Positions 6,601 through 15,827 of a stretch of DNA of 64,000 bases are shown here, in pieces. Made by a program: the position numbers and the translations under genes. The notes under the pieces were generated by a model that was not told where the DNA came from, ran no database searches, and saw nothing but the letters and a program-made list of their open reading frames with translations. Every line of letters begins with the position of its first letter. Position 1 is the first letter of the stretch. This stretch comes from CAVVKW01 sp963749035 (GTDB taxonomy: Bacteria > Verrucomicrobiota > Verrucomicrobiia > Chthoniobacterales > JAATET01): NCBI GenBank assembly GCA_963749035.1, contig CAVVKW010000002.1, positions 124,001 to 188,000 of the forward strand, in the 5' to 3' direction.

Positions 6601-8034
6601 ATGAGCACAACAACCGACACACCCAGCAAGCTCGACTACAAAGTCGCCGACATCAGCCTCGCGGAGTTCGGCCGCAAAGAAATCGAGATCGCCGAGCACG
6701 AAATGCCCGGTCTCATGGCGACCCGCCGCAAATACGCCGCCGAGAAGCCACTCGACGGCGTCCGCATCATGGGCAGCCTGCACATGACCATTCAGACCGC
6801 CGTTCTCATCGAGACGCTCGCCGACCTCGGAGCCGACGTCCGCTGGTGCTCGTGCAACATCTTTTCGACGCAGGACCACGCTGCCGCCGCCATCGCCGCG
6901 GCCGGCATCCCGGTCTTCGCCTGGAAGGGTGAGACCCTCGAAGAATACTGGGAGTGCACGGTCAACGCCCTCACCTGGCCCGACGGCTCCGGCCCGCAGA
7001 TGATCGTTGACGACGGCGGCGACGCCACGCTTCTCATCCACAAGGGTGCCGAGCTCGAAGAAGGCGACACCTCCTGGGTCAACGCCCCCGCCGGCTCCAC
7101 CGAAGAAGGCGTCATTAAAGCCCTCCTCAAGAAGGTCAACGCCGAGGATCCGCTCAAGTGGACGAACTACCTAAAGGATTGGAAGGGCGTCTCCGAAGAG
7201 ACCACCACGGGTGTCCATCGCCTCTACGAGATGCACGCCGCCGGCAAACTCCGCGTGCCGGCCATCAACGTGAACGACTCCGTCACCAAGTCGAAATTCG
7301 ACAACCTCTACGGTTGCCGCGAATCCCTCGTCGACGGCATCAAGCGCGCCACTGACGTGATGATCTCCGGCAAAGTCGGCGTGGTCCTCGGCTACGGCGA
7401 CGTCGGAAAAGGCTGCGCCCAAGCGCTCCGCGCTCAGGGCGCGCAGGTCGTCGTCACCGAGATCGATCCCATCTGCGCCCTCCAGGCTGCCATGGAAGGT
7501 TTCCGCGTTCTCACCATCGAAGACACCCTCGGCTGGGGCGACATCTACGTCACCACCACCGGCAACAAAGACATCATCCGCCTCGAGCATCTTACCAAGA
7601 TGAAAGACCAGGCGATCGTTTGTAACATCGGTCACTTCGACAACGAGATTCAGGTCGACGCCCTCAACGCCGCTCCCGGCGTCAAGCGCCTCGAGATCAA
7701 GCCGCAGGTCGATCAATACACCTTCGAAGACGGCCGCCAGCTCTACATGCTCGCGGAAGGTCGTCTCGTGAACCTCGGCTGCGCCACCGGCCACCCGAGC
7801 TTCGTGATGAGTAACAGCTTCACCAACCAGACGCTGGCTCAGATCGACCTCTGGAGGAACCACGAGACCAACAAGCCGGGCGTGACCGTTCTCAGCAAGC
7901 AGCTCGACGAGGAAGTCGCCCGACTCCACCTCGGCAAGATCGGCGCCAAGCTCACCAAGCTCACCAACGAGCAAGCCAGCTACATCGGCGTCGAAGTCGA
8001 AGGCCCCTACAAGCCCGAGACCTACCGCTACTAA
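6601..8034 (+). CDS. ahcY: adenosylhomocysteinase (SAH hydrolase)
   Basis: NAD-dependent enzyme that splits S-adenosylhomocysteine into adenosine and homocysteine, removing the product inhibitor of methyltransferases; cytosolic tetramer, 477 residues. Visible are GSLHMTIQTAVLIETL near residue 58, NVNDSVTKSKFDNLYGCRESL near residue 223, the Rossmann loop GYGDVGKG near residue 262 and the C-terminal KPETYRY that closes the NAD site of a neighbour subunit. It includes the roughly 40-residue insert found in many bacterial forms. It lies 28 bases after the IVP cassette, whose insertion separates it from metK, and is followed by a strong terminator. Confidence 0.97.
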   Translation: MSTTTDTPSKLDYKVADISLAEFGRKEIEIAEHEMPGLMATRRKYAAEKPLDGVRIMGSLHMTIQTAVLIETLADLGADVRWCSCNIFSTQDHAAAAIAAAGIPVFAWKGETLEEYWECTVNALTWPDGSGPQMIVDDGGDATLLIHKGAELEEGDTSWVNAPAGSTEEGVIKALLKKVNAEDPLKWTNYLKDWKGVSEETTTGVHRLYEMHAAGKLRVPAINVNDSVTKSKFDNLYGCRESLVDGIKRATDVMISGKVGVVLGYGDVGKGCAQALRAQGAQVVVTEIDPICALQAAMEGFRVLTIEDTLGWGDIYVTTTGNKDIIRLEHLTKMKDQAIVCNIGHFDNEIQVDALNAAPGVKRLEIKPQVDQYTFEDGRQLYMLAEGRLVNLGCATGHPSFVMSNSFTNQTLAQIDLWRNHETNKPGVTVLSKQLDEEVARLHLGKIGAKLTKLTNEQASYIGVEVEGPYKPETYRY

Positions 8035-8052
8035 GCGACAGACATCTCAACG

Positions 8053-8085
8053 AAAGGCCCGCGGAGCGATCCGCGGGCCTTTTTC
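8053..8085 (+). terminator. intrinsic terminator after ahcY
   Basis: A perfect 13-bp stem (AAAGGCCCGCGGA at 8053-8065 with its complement at 8070-8082), loop GCGA, followed by a T run to 8084. It lies 19 bases after the ahcY stop and is the clearest terminator in the window. It separates the metK-ahcY unit from the following TPR gene. A second, bulged hairpin (8129-8154) lies in the next gap. Confidence 0.9.
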
Positions 8086-8214
8086 GTTGCCGACTGGTCA
8101 GATCTGCTCAACCCCGCTCCCGGCGAGAATCAACCCTTCGGTTGCGAAGTTGATCACGCTCCCTTGGTGCCGGCGTGCCGAGCAGCTGGACAGAACTGGT
8201 AAGCTACCTTCGAA

Positions 8215-9957
8215 ATGAAGTCGGACCGGATTGGCTTGAGACTTTTCCCGCTCGAGAACTTGTCCGGAGTCGAGGGCGACGAACGGTTGGCCCGAGGTTT
8301 TGTTCAGGATCTGAGTTCGGAGCTGACCCGGTTCCCGGCTTTGGAAGTGACGCTGTCGGATGGGAAGGCGACGGAGGCACCCGGAGCGGGTTACCTTCTC
8401 AAGGGAAGCTTACGCCGGTCGCGGGAAAATGTTCGGATCAGCGTCCAACTCGCCACCGCGACCGACGGACGCCACGTCTGGGCGGGACGCTTCGACGAGG
8501 CGGACGTGCTGTCGATCCAGGACGAGATCGTGGCGAAGGTGGCCAACGCGCTATCCATCTCGCTGGATCATTCGTTACTCGTGGCTTCCCGGCGACGGCA
8601 TCCGACCAAACTGGCGGCCTACGAGTGCTGGCTGCGCGGGATGGAGTGCCTGCAACGCGGAGCCGTCGCCGCGGACGAAGAGGCCCGGGAGTTTTTCTCC
8701 CAGGCCCTCGAGGTCGAGCCGCACTACGCCCGCGCTTACGCGGGGATCTCGCTGTCTCATTTCAACGATTGGAGCTGCCAGGCATGGGCGCTTTTTGAAG
8801 AGAAGGAGCAGTTGGCTTACGATAACGCCGTGCGGGCCGAGGCGCTGGATCCGAACGACGCAGCGGTGCAGCTGATCCTGGCCCGGGTCGAGCAATACCG
8901 GCGGGAGTTCGGGCGGGCGCTTCCCCGGATGGAACGCGGCGAACAACTGGCCCCGAACGACGCCCGCACTCTCATCCAGCTTGCGGGCTGTTGGAGCTAC
9001 CACGGCGATCCCGAACGCTCACTGGCCTTGGGCGAACGGGCGCTCGCGCTAGATCCGCTGTGTCCGGGTTGGTTCTACGGCTACGCGGCATTGCCGTTTT
9101 TCTCGCTGCGGCGCTACGAGGAGGCTCTAGCCGTCGCGGAGAAGGCCCCGCCGGGGCAAGTCGTGGACGTTCCGGCGTTCAAGGCGGCCATCTGCGCCTA
9201 CCTCGGCGAACGGGAAATGGCGGCACGCTACCTGGCGGAATTTCGCGCGGACTTCGACCTCCGCATCGCGGGGGGTGCGGAACCAGGCGGGGACGAATTG
9301 TTCCGCTGGGTGCTGCACCTCAATCCCTACCGCCGGCAGGAGGACGTCGATCACCTCGGCGAGGGGTTGCGGCTGGCGGGTCTGCCGGGTTCGTCGCGGC
9401 GGACGATGACGGGGGCTCCGCTCAATTGGCCCGTCGCCAACACGTTCCGGCGGGAAGGTGCCCTCTGGACCCTGGCCTTCGATCACGAGGTCGTGCAAGT
9501 GAGCAATCTGCGCGGGCTCAATGACCTGGCGCGCCTGCTGGCGACGCCCGGCCTCGACGTGCCGTGCGTCGACCTCGCGGACGCAAAGGTGGCGGAACGC
9601 GGAATCGAGCGTGTCGACGCAGCGGCCCTGGTCGCCTACCGGTCGCGGCTGCGGGAGATCGAGGCGGACGCGAACGACGCGGAGAAGAGCGCCGACCTCG
9701 GGCGGTCGGCCAAGCTGGCCGAGGAGCACGCGGGCATCCTGCGCGAGATCCAGGCAGCGACCGGGTTGGGACAACGGGTACGCCGAACGGGCGGCGCGCA
9801 CGAGAAAGCCCGCACCAGCGTGACGTGGCGGATCCGGGCGGCGATCAAGAGAATTGGCACCGCGCACCCAGGGCTCGGACGGCATCTGCAAAATTCCATC
9901 CGCACGGGCGCGGCGTGCTCCTACCAGCCGGAACAGCCGACCGACTGGCGTTTGTAG
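8215..9957 (+). CDS. FlgO/TolB-like and TPR protein without an N-terminal output domain
   Basis: Protein of 580 residues. Residues 1-125 match the region that follows a CadC-type DNA-binding domain or an adenylate cyclase domain in many proteins (IGLRLFPLENLSGVEGDERLARGFVQDL, then GYLLKGSLRRS, VRISVQLATATDGRHVWAGRFD). Residues 140-330 form TPR-like helices (FSQALEVEPHYARAYAGISL, LGERALALDPLCPGWFYG). The C-terminal 170 residues (FRREGALWTLAFDHEVVQVSNLRGLNDLARLLATPG ... VTWRIRAAIKRIGTAHPGLGRHLQ) resemble a tail found on large AAA/LuxR-type regulators and adenylate-cyclase-related proteins. No helix-turn-helix or cyclase domain is present. It probably acts as a cytosolic scaffold or sensor; no partner is apparent nearby. 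Confidence 0.7.
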   Translation: MKSDRIGLRLFPLENLSGVEGDERLARGFVQDLSSELTRFPALEVTLSDGKATEAPGAGYLLKGSLRRSRENVRISVQLATATDGRHVWAGRFDEADVLSIQDEIVAKVANALSISLDHSLLVASRRRHPTKLAAYECWLRGMECLQRGAVAADEEAREFFSQALEVEPHYARAYAGISLSHFNDWSCQAWALFEEKEQLAYDNAVRAEALDPNDAAVQLILARVEQYRREFGRALPRMERGEQLAPNDARTLIQLAGCWSYHGDPERSLALGERALALDPLCPGWFYGYAALPFFSLRRYEEALAVAEKAPPGQVVDVPAFKAAICAYLGEREMAARYLAEFRADFDLRIAGGAEPGGDELFRWVLHLNPYRRQEDVDHLGEGLRLAGLPGSSRRTMTGAPLNWPVANTFRREGALWTLAFDHEVVQVSNLRGLNDLARLLATPGLDVPCVDLADAKVAERGIERVDAAALVAYRSRLREIEADANDAEKSADLGRSAKLAEEHAGILREIQAATGLGQRVRRTGGAHEKARTSVTWRIRAAIKRIGTAHPGLGRHLQNSIRTGAACSYQPEQPTDWRL

Positions 9958-10000
9958 CCGGCACTCACATTGTGAGGCCCGGCCTCACGCCTAAGGGGGT

Positions 10001-10954
10001 ATGCCGATCCGCTCGCTGCCCCACCTTCACAACACGCTCTTCCTCACGGATGGCGGCCTCGAGACGACCCTCGTGTTCGAGCACGGCGTTGCCCTCCCGC
10101 ACTTCGCCGCCTTCGATCTGCTGCGATCCGCCGCCGGACGAACCCTCCTGCGGGACTACTATTCGTCCTACGCCGCACTCGCCAATCGGCACGCCGTGGG
10201 ATTCGTGCTGGAGAGCCCGACCTGGCGAACGAGCGCGGATTGGGGCGATCGGCTCGGGTATTCCCGCGAGGAGCTGGCCACCGCGAATCGCGAAGCCATC
10301 GGGCTGATGCACGAGATCCGGGAACGCTTCGAGACGTCCGAGTCGCCGTTCGTAATCAGCGGATGCGTCGGACCGCGAGGGGACGGCTACGCCGGGGAAT
10401 CGAGAATGTCTGCGGCGGACGCGGCGGATTACCACGCACCCCAAATCCGCACGCTCCGCGACGCCGGGGCCGAACTCATCTCGGCGCTCACCATCCCCTC
10501 GGTGGCCGAAGCCATCGGCATCGGGAACGCCGCCGCGGCGGCCGACATCCCGAGCGTGATCTCCTTCACGGTCGAACGGGACGGACGGCTACCGTCTGGA
10601 GCGACTCTCGGGGAAGCGATCACCGCCATCGATGCCGCCGCGACGGTCCCTCCCGCCTACTACGCGATCAATTGCGCCCACCCGAGCCACTTCGAGAGCG
10701 AACTGACGATCGGCAAAATTCCCGTCCGTCGGATCCGCGGGATTCGCGCCAATGCCTCAAGGTGTAGCCACGCGGAACTCGACGCCAGCCCGACCCTCGA
10801 CGCCGGCGAACCCGCCGCGCTCGGCGCGGACTACCGCCGTCTGCGCGACCGCCATCCCGAACTCACCATCCTGGGCGGATGCTGCGGCACCAACGAGCGG
10901 CACCTCGCCGCAATCTGTACCGCGTGTCTGCCGCTGCCCGCTGCGAATTTCTAA
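10001..10954 (+). CDS. homocysteine S-methyltransferase family protein
   Basis: Zinc-dependent methyltransferase of 317 residues in the MmuM/BHMT-like family. It would methylate homocysteine to methionine using a donor such as S-methylmethionine, SAM or betaine. Family signatures are TDGGLETTL near the N-terminus, the Cys ligand region YYAINCAHPSHF and the paired-Cys ligand loop LGGCCGTNERHL near the C-terminus. With metK, ahcY and the ArsR-methyltransferase fusion it completes a local SAM-homocysteine-methionine cycle, although the FlgO/TPR gene lies between. The donor cannot be decided by eye; sequences of this subgroup are often annotated as homocysteine methyltransferase without test. Confidence 0.87.
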   Translation: MPIRSLPHLHNTLFLTDGGLETTLVFEHGVALPHFAAFDLLRSAAGRTLLRDYYSSYAALANRHAVGFVLESPTWRTSADWGDRLGYSREELATANREAIGLMHEIRERFETSESPFVISGCVGPRGDGYAGESRMSAADAADYHAPQIRTLRDAGAELISALTIPSVAEAIGIGNAAAAADIPSVISFTVERDGRLPSGATLGEAITAIDAAATVPPAYYAINCAHPSHFESELTIGKIPVRRIRGIRANASRCSHAELDASPTLDAGEPAALGADYRRLRDRHPELTILGGCCGTNERHLAAICTACLPLPAANF

Positions 10955-10987
10955 AACCTCCACCCACTACCAACCACCGAAACCACC

Positions 10988-12511
10988 ATGAAAAAAAACC
11001 TACTCACCTACCTGGCAGCGGCCCTTGCCGCCTACCCCACCTCGTCCACGCTCGCGACTCCCGTCGCGACGTCCGGCGAATTCCGCCTCAACACCACCAC
11101 CTCCGGCAACCAGGACAACGTCCGGGTCGCCTGGCAACCCGGCGGGTTCGTCACGAGTTGGGACGGCACCGGGGCGTCGCTCAACGTCTTCACCTCCGGG
11201 TTCACGAACGCGGGCGTCGCAACGATCGCTCAACGCAACGTAAATTTCTTCCTGCCCGGGACTCAGAGAACTTCCGCCATCGCCGCGCGACCGGACGGCT
11301 CCTACGTCGTGGCGTTCGAGGATGACGCCGAAGACGACGCCCAGCCCGTCGTCGCGTTCCGTCGATTCGACGCTGCCGGCCAGCCGCAAGGGATCAACGG
11401 ATCCGTCGGTCCGGCTGATCGCGGGCGCCAGCGATTCCCCGACGTCGCGCAGCTTCCGGGCGGGAACTTTGCCGTCGTCTGGAACGAATCGGTCCTCGTC
11501 GGGAACCAGACCGCCTTCCAAATCTTCTCGCAGGGCGGCCAGACCGTCACCGAAAAGATCGTCGTCAATACCAGCGCCCCCGGCGCTCCCAACCCCACCA
11601 AGATCGCCGCCGACGGACTCGGTCGCCTCATCGTCGTCTGGGAAGCCACGAATCTCGATCAAACTCAGAAAACCATCGCCGCGCGCATCTTCTCGGGCAC
11701 GGGCGTTGCGCTGACCGAAAAATTTGTCGTGAAAACGGATCGCGACAACGACGTGAGGTTCCCGTCGGTCGCCGCCGACGCGGGCGGAAACTTCGTCGTC
11801 GTCTGGGAAACGGTCGTTCCCGACGCGGGTCCGTTCACCATCGCGGCGCGCCGGTTCAACGCATCGGCCGAGCCCATCGGCGTCGAGTTCGCCGTGGGGA
11901 CAGGATTGGGCGCAGACCAGACCCGGCCCGTCGTCGCGATGGGGCCGGATCAGACGTTCGTCGTGGCCTTCGAGGCCGAGGACGATCCGAACAGCTCAAC
12001 GCACGGCGTGTTCCTTCAGCAGATCGACTTCGTCACCGGAGTGCCGATTGGAACCACCGTGCGGGCCAACGAAGACACCGTGGGCGACCAAGCGAAGCCC
12101 GCCATCACGGTCGGCGCCGACGGCCGCCTCGTCGTCGTCTGGCAGACGCAGGAACCAACCGACGAGGCCCTGGTCCACGACCTGAACGGCCGGACGTTCA
12201 CTCTCCTTGCGCTCCCACCAGGGGACGTCGTCACGCCCGGTGCCCGCCCGACTTTGATCGTCAAAGGTCGTTCGCGGCGGCTGACGTCGAAAGCGAAAGT
12301 CCGGATCCGGGGTCGCGCAGCCGACGACCAAGGCGTCGCCGCGGTCGAGTTCAAAACTCGCGGAAAATTCCGGGCCGGTCCGATCCGCGGGAAGGAACGC
12401 TGGACCTTGCGGCTCCGCGTGAAGGCTCGTCGGACGACGATCAAGTTCCGCGCCGTCGACGAAGCCGGGCAATTCTCGAAGATCCAGCGAGTCGTCGTCC
12501 GACGACGGTAA
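10988..12511 (+). CDS. secreted repeat protein, probable beta-propeller-like, unknown function
   Basis: Protein of 507 residues with a signal peptide (MKKNLLTYLAAALAAYPTSSTLA, cleaved near residue 25). The body repeats a unit of about 55-60 residues centred on Gly-x-Phe/Leu-Val-Val-Val-Trp-Glu: SYVVAFEDD, NFAVVWNES, RLIVVWEAT, NFVVVWETV, TFVVAFEAE, RLVVVWQTQ. Six or seven such blades are visible, as in the Kelch-like or FG-GAP-like secreted propellers. Residues 410-507 are a basic Ig-like domain (ending RVVVRRR) that could bind an acidic surface polymer. I see no catalytic residues and do not recognise the family. It follows the methyltransferase gene by 33 bases but has no obvious link to it. 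Confidence 0.7.
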   Translation: MKKNLLTYLAAALAAYPTSSTLATPVATSGEFRLNTTTSGNQDNVRVAWQPGGFVTSWDGTGASLNVFTSGFTNAGVATIAQRNVNFFLPGTQRTSAIAARPDGSYVVAFEDDAEDDAQPVVAFRRFDAAGQPQGINGSVGPADRGRQRFPDVAQLPGGNFAVVWNESVLVGNQTAFQIFSQGGQTVTEKIVVNTSAPGAPNPTKIAADGLGRLIVVWEATNLDQTQKTIAARIFSGTGVALTEKFVVKTDRDNDVRFPSVAADAGGNFVVVWETVVPDAGPFTIAARRFNASAEPIGVEFAVGTGLGADQTRPVVAMGPDQTFVVAFEAEDDPNSSTHGVFLQQIDFVTGVPIGTTVRANEDTVGDQAKPAITVGADGRLVVVWQTQEPTDEALVHDLNGRTFTLLALPPGDVVTPGARPTLIVKGRSRRLTSKAKVRIRGRAADDQGVAAVEFKTRGKFRAGPIRGKERWTLRLRVKARRTTIKFRAVDEAGQFSKIQRVVVRRR

Positions 12512-12561
12512 GGCGGGCTCTCCCGAGCGGCGGCGGAGGGGTCAACTCTCGACTTCACCCT

Positions 12562-13485
12562 TCACCCCTTCACCGCGCCGGTCGTCAGACCGCTGATGAA
12601 CTCACGCTGCAAAGCAAAGAACAAGATCGCCGGCGGAATGATCGCCAGCAGCGTGCCGGCCAGGAAAACCCCGTATTGCTGCTGATACTCACCGACGTAT
12701 TGATTGAGCACCACCGTGAGCGGCAGTTTGCTCTGCGTTGAGAGATAAACGTTTGGCGCGATGAAACTGTTCCAAGCTCCCAGAAACGCCACCAAGCAGA
12801 ACGCCCCGGTCATCGGCCGCACCAACGGCATCACCAATTGAAGGTAGATCCGAAACTCCCCGCAGCCATCGATCCGCCCCGATTCGATCAGATCATTCGG
12901 CACGCCGACGATCGCCTGACGGAATAAAAAAATTCCAAACACGCTCACCGCCCCCGGCACGATCAGCGCCCAGTAGGTGTCGAACCACCCGATCTTCACG
13001 ATGATTTCATACGTCGGAGCCAGCAGGATCACCGGAGGAATCATTATCGAGCCCAGCATCACCGCCATCAGGATCCCCTTCCCCGCGAAGCGATATTTCG
13101 CCAGTGCGTATCCCGCCAGCGACGAAAAGAAGAGCTGCGTCACCGTCGCTGCACCCGCCAGGAAGAGTGAGTTGGCGATGATCACCCAAAAATACAGCGT
13201 TCCCTGCAGACTTTCCTTCGGCGTGAAGAGCTCTCGAAAATTCTTCAGATTGATCGTCTCGCTCGACCATTCGCTGATCGGCGGAAAGAAAACGAATTCG
13301 TTGAGAACGTCAGGATCCTTGAATGCCGCCGCGATCAACCAAGCGAACGGCGCAAGGATGAGGCACGCCACCGCCGCCAGGATAACGTAGCGAAGATAGG
13401 TCAGCGCCCAACGCCGGGCCAACACCCAGACCGCGACGAAACCCGCTGCAGCGAGCAATATTGTCAACCAGACCGAATTCATCAC
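12562..13485 (-). CDS. carbohydrate ABC transporter permease (MalG type)
   Basis: Inner-membrane permease of 307 residues with the MalG-like EAA loop ESGRIDGCGEFRIYLQLVMPLVRPM near residue 200 (the Glu-x3-Asp-Gly-x9-Pro-x2-Pro pattern), an N-terminal VLARRWALTYLRYVILAAVACL helix and the usual C-terminal LQREFISGLTTGAVKG tail (only parts quoted). It is the last gene of a three-gene uptake operon: a solute-binding protein and a MalF-type permease precede it by overlap or a single base. The start is GTG 13485 or ATG 13482. No ATPase gene is adjacent; in many bacteria a shared MsmK/UgpC-type ATPase encoded elsewhere energises such systems. Confidence 0.93.
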   Translation of the reverse strand: MMNSVWLTILLAAAGFVAVWVLARRWALTYLRYVILAAVACLILAPFAWLIAAAFKDPDVLNEFVFFPPISEWSSETINLKNFRELFTPKESLQGTLYFWVIIANSLFLAGAATVTQLFFSSLAGYALAKYRFAGKGILMAVMLGSIMIPPVILLAPTYEIIVKIGWFDTYWALIVPGAVSVFGIFLFRQAIVGVPNDLIESGRIDGCGEFRIYLQLVMPLVRPMTGAFCLVAFLGAWNSFIAPNVYLSTQSKLPLTVVLNQYVGEYQQQYGVFLAGTLLAIIPPAILFFALQREFISGLTTGAVKG

Positions 13486-13486
13486 C

Positions 13487-14380
13487 CTACTCCCGGAACG
13501 TTCCGGAGACCCGGAGTTGAATGAGACTGATCACCAAAATCAGCAATACCAGCAGCCACCCGATGGCCGCTCCGGTGCCCAAATCACCCGCATCAAACGC
13601 GTATTGGTAAAGGTAACCGACAATCGTCAGCGCTGAATTCTGCGGCCCAAATCCCTGAAGAAGCGCGTAGGGCAACTCGAACAACTGATATGATCCGATC
13701 GTGCTCATCACCACCACGAAGGTCGCCACGGGTGCGATCGCTGGCACCGTGACGGCCCGGAAAACCTGCCAGGTATTCGCGCCGTCGATCCGCGCCGCAT
13801 CGACCAACCCCTGATCGACGTTTTGGAGCGCCGCCAGGAAGTAGATCATGTTGAACCCCACGTAGAGCCACAGCGAGATCAACACTAGCGCGGGCATGAC
13901 GAGGTCCGGATTCTCCAGCCACCGCGTGTCGAGACCGTGCCCAGTGAGCGAATGCAGAAACCGGTTCACCATTCCGTATCTCGGCGTGAAGAGAACACCG
14001 AACATCACGCCGACAAAAATTTGACCAACCAGGTGGGGCGAAAAGATCACCAACCGGAAAAATCCCTTCATGCGATCACGCCGCGAGTTCAGCAACAGCG
14101 CGAGCCCCAGCGAAATGGGGAGCTGGAGAAAAATTGAAAACACCGCGAACACCGTGGTGTTCCGAAGCGCCGTGTAGAAATCCGGATCGCTCAACACGAA
14201 CGTGAAATTATCCAGCCCGACGAACACCTCGCTTTGCGCTCCGTTTGTCTGGTGCAGCGACAACACGGTCGCCTTGATCACCGGATAAACGAAAAATCCG
14301 AGCGTCAGCAGAACGTAGGGCGCAACGAAGGCGTAAGGCACCCAGGCCCGGCGACGCGAAAGGGACGTCGATGGATTCAT
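13487..14380 (-). CDS. carbohydrate ABC transporter permease (MalF/UgpA type)
   Basis: Inner-membrane permease of 297 residues with six predicted helices. The EAA loop is DAARIDGANTWQVFRAVTVP near residue 195, contacting the ATPase. The N-terminus RAWVPYAFVAPYVLLTLGFF is typical of UgpA/MalF-like proteins lacking the long MalF periplasmic insert. It overlaps the solute-binding protein gene by ATGA at 14377-14380 and is followed one base later by the MalG-type gene, so all three are translationally coupled. The substrate is probably an oligosaccharide; the divergent GH15 gene suggests an alpha-glucan or trehalose-like sugar, but this is context only. Confidence 0.93.
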   Translation of the reverse strand: MNPSTSLSRRRAWVPYAFVAPYVLLTLGFFVYPVIKATVLSLHQTNGAQSEVFVGLDNFTFVLSDPDFYTALRNTTVFAVFSIFLQLPISLGLALLLNSRRDRMKGFFRLVIFSPHLVGQIFVGVMFGVLFTPRYGMVNRFLHSLTGHGLDTRWLENPDLVMPALVLISLWLYVGFNMIYFLAALQNVDQGLVDAARIDGANTWQVFRAVTVPAIAPVATFVVVMSTIGSYQLFELPYALLQGFGPQNSALTIVGYLYQYAFDAGDLGTGAAIGWLLVLLILVISLIQLRVSGTFRE

Positions 14381-15798
14381 TGTTCGGCAGTTTCCGGAAA
14401 CAAAAACGCGTTCCGCTCAATTTTCCGCCGGACTTCGTCGGCCTTCTTCCGAAGCTCCGACCGGACGAACTCTCGCAGCCCAGCTTCGCCATTCTCGTCG
14501 AAATACATCGCCGACCCAATCAACACGTCGGTCAACTTCGTGCTCGCGAGGAGCGTGTAAGGCGCGACGAAGTCGGGAGGTGTTTGCGGCGCCAGGTTGG
14601 CAAAAAGCCGTCCGAGCGGCTGCCCCGAAAAGTATTCGTTCGCTTCGTCGAAGACCGGCTGCGACCACGCCGCCTTGAAGGGCGGAACGATGTTCGATAC
14701 CCGGAAACGATCGGCCAGATCCGCCTCGTTGAGGTAAAGGTGCTTCGCCAATTTCCAGGCCAGCTCGGGCTCCGGGCACGCTTTCGTGATCGCCAACCCA
14801 CTCCCGCCCCACGTGCTCGTGACCCGGCCGCCTTCTTCCCAAGCCGGCAGAGGCATGAGTGCCATCTTGCCCGCGATCCCGGGCGCGTCGATCTCGTATT
14901 GCCGCGTCCGCCAGTCCGGCGTGAAGTAGAATACCACCAGTCCATCCAGCATCACTTTCGACAGCGTCTGTCCCCACCCCGCCGAAAACGAGATCCGCTC
15001 CAAGCCCGTCATCTGCCGGACGTACCAGCAAATCGTGTCAGCAACTACTTCCGAATCGAAGATCACCCGACCGCTTTCATCAAATAGCCCGCCGCCCCGC
15101 TGCAGGATCAGAACGTTCAGCACGTCTGGATTCGCGGCCGGCAGGTCGATCGCGTAGCGGTCGACGACACCGTCGCCGTCGGTGTCAGCCGTGATCTGAC
15201 GGCCAATTTTCACGAAGTCGTCCCACGTTTTGATCTTCCCGACGTCAATCCCGAGCGACTCCACGATGTCTCGCCGATAGCCCAGCATCACCGGATGCAC
15301 GTCGTGCGGAAGGGCAAACGTCCGATCCCGAGTCGACCACAGGCTGAACCGCGAGCGGACGATCTCGCTGAAAAGTCCTTCTTCCCGTAGTCGGTCGGTG
15401 AGATCAACGAACCCCACATCCTCTAAAGGACCTCGGGTGAAGTATCCCATCATCCCCTTCTCGAGCTCCACGAGATCCGGCACTTCCGTTCCCGCTAACA
15501 TCGCGGATTGCAAGCGACTCGTCAGCGCCTGCATCCCCACGAGTTGCACCTCCACCGCCACCCCGTGCTGTCGCTCGAATTCCTCGATCGCCTTCTCGTA
15601 GAACGGCACGTGCTGCCGCGCGAACGTCACGAGGACCAAATCCGGATTCGTCGTCTGCGCCGACCACCGCCCGGCGACGATCGCGATCCCGGCACACCCA
15701 GTCACAACGAGAATCCAAAGGGGAGCTTTGCCGTAGGGGAACGTCACTGCGAGGCGGACTCTATCATTCGACTCCAAAATTCCAAAAGCGTTTCGCAT
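14377..15798 (-). CDS. extracellular sugar-binding lipoprotein of ABC transporter
   Basis: Solute-binding protein of up to 473 residues, family 1 (MalE/UgpB-like). It has a hydrophobic N-terminal segment with a lipobox VTGC (Cys35 from the first ATG), then a typical fold start DLVLVTFARQHVPFYEKAIEEFERQHG and ends with charged helices. A GTG at 15747 would give a shorter, more conventional 17-residue lipoprotein signal peptide (MTFPYGKAPLWILVVTGC) and would leave room for a promoter, since only 29 bases separate the longer start from the divergent GH15 gene. It contains the binding-protein signature GGSGLAITKACPEPELAWKLAK. Operon order is binding protein, MalF-type, MalG-type. Confidence 0.9.
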   Translation of the reverse strand: MRNAFGILESNDRVRLAVTFPYGKAPLWILVVTGCAGIAIVAGRWSAQTTNPDLVLVTFARQHVPFYEKAIEEFERQHGVAVEVQLVGMQALTSRLQSAMLAGTEVPDLVELEKGMMGYFTRGPLEDVGFVDLTDRLREEGLFSEIVRSRFSLWSTRDRTFALPHDVHPVMLGYRRDIVESLGIDVGKIKTWDDFVKIGRQITADTDGDGVVDRYAIDLPAANPDVLNVLILQRGGGLFDESGRVIFDSEVVADTICWYVRQMTGLERISFSAGWGQTLSKVMLDGLVVFYFTPDWRTRQYEIDAPGIAGKMALMPLPAWEEGGRVTSTWGGSGLAITKACPEPELAWKLAKHLYLNEADLADRFRVSNIVPPFKAAWSQPVFDEANEYFSGQPLGRLFANLAPQTPPDFVAPYTLLASTKLTDVLIGSAMYFDENGEAGLREFVRSELRKKADEVRRKIERNAFLFPETAEQ

Positions 15799-15827
15799 TC
15801 AGCCCCCGCCGTGACTAGCTTCCCCGC

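Noticed and set aside
8129..8154. A bulged hairpin after the ahcY terminator as an SAH-type riboswitch
   Set aside because: It lies downstream of ahcY, is too small for an SAH riboswitch and shares none of its conserved positions.
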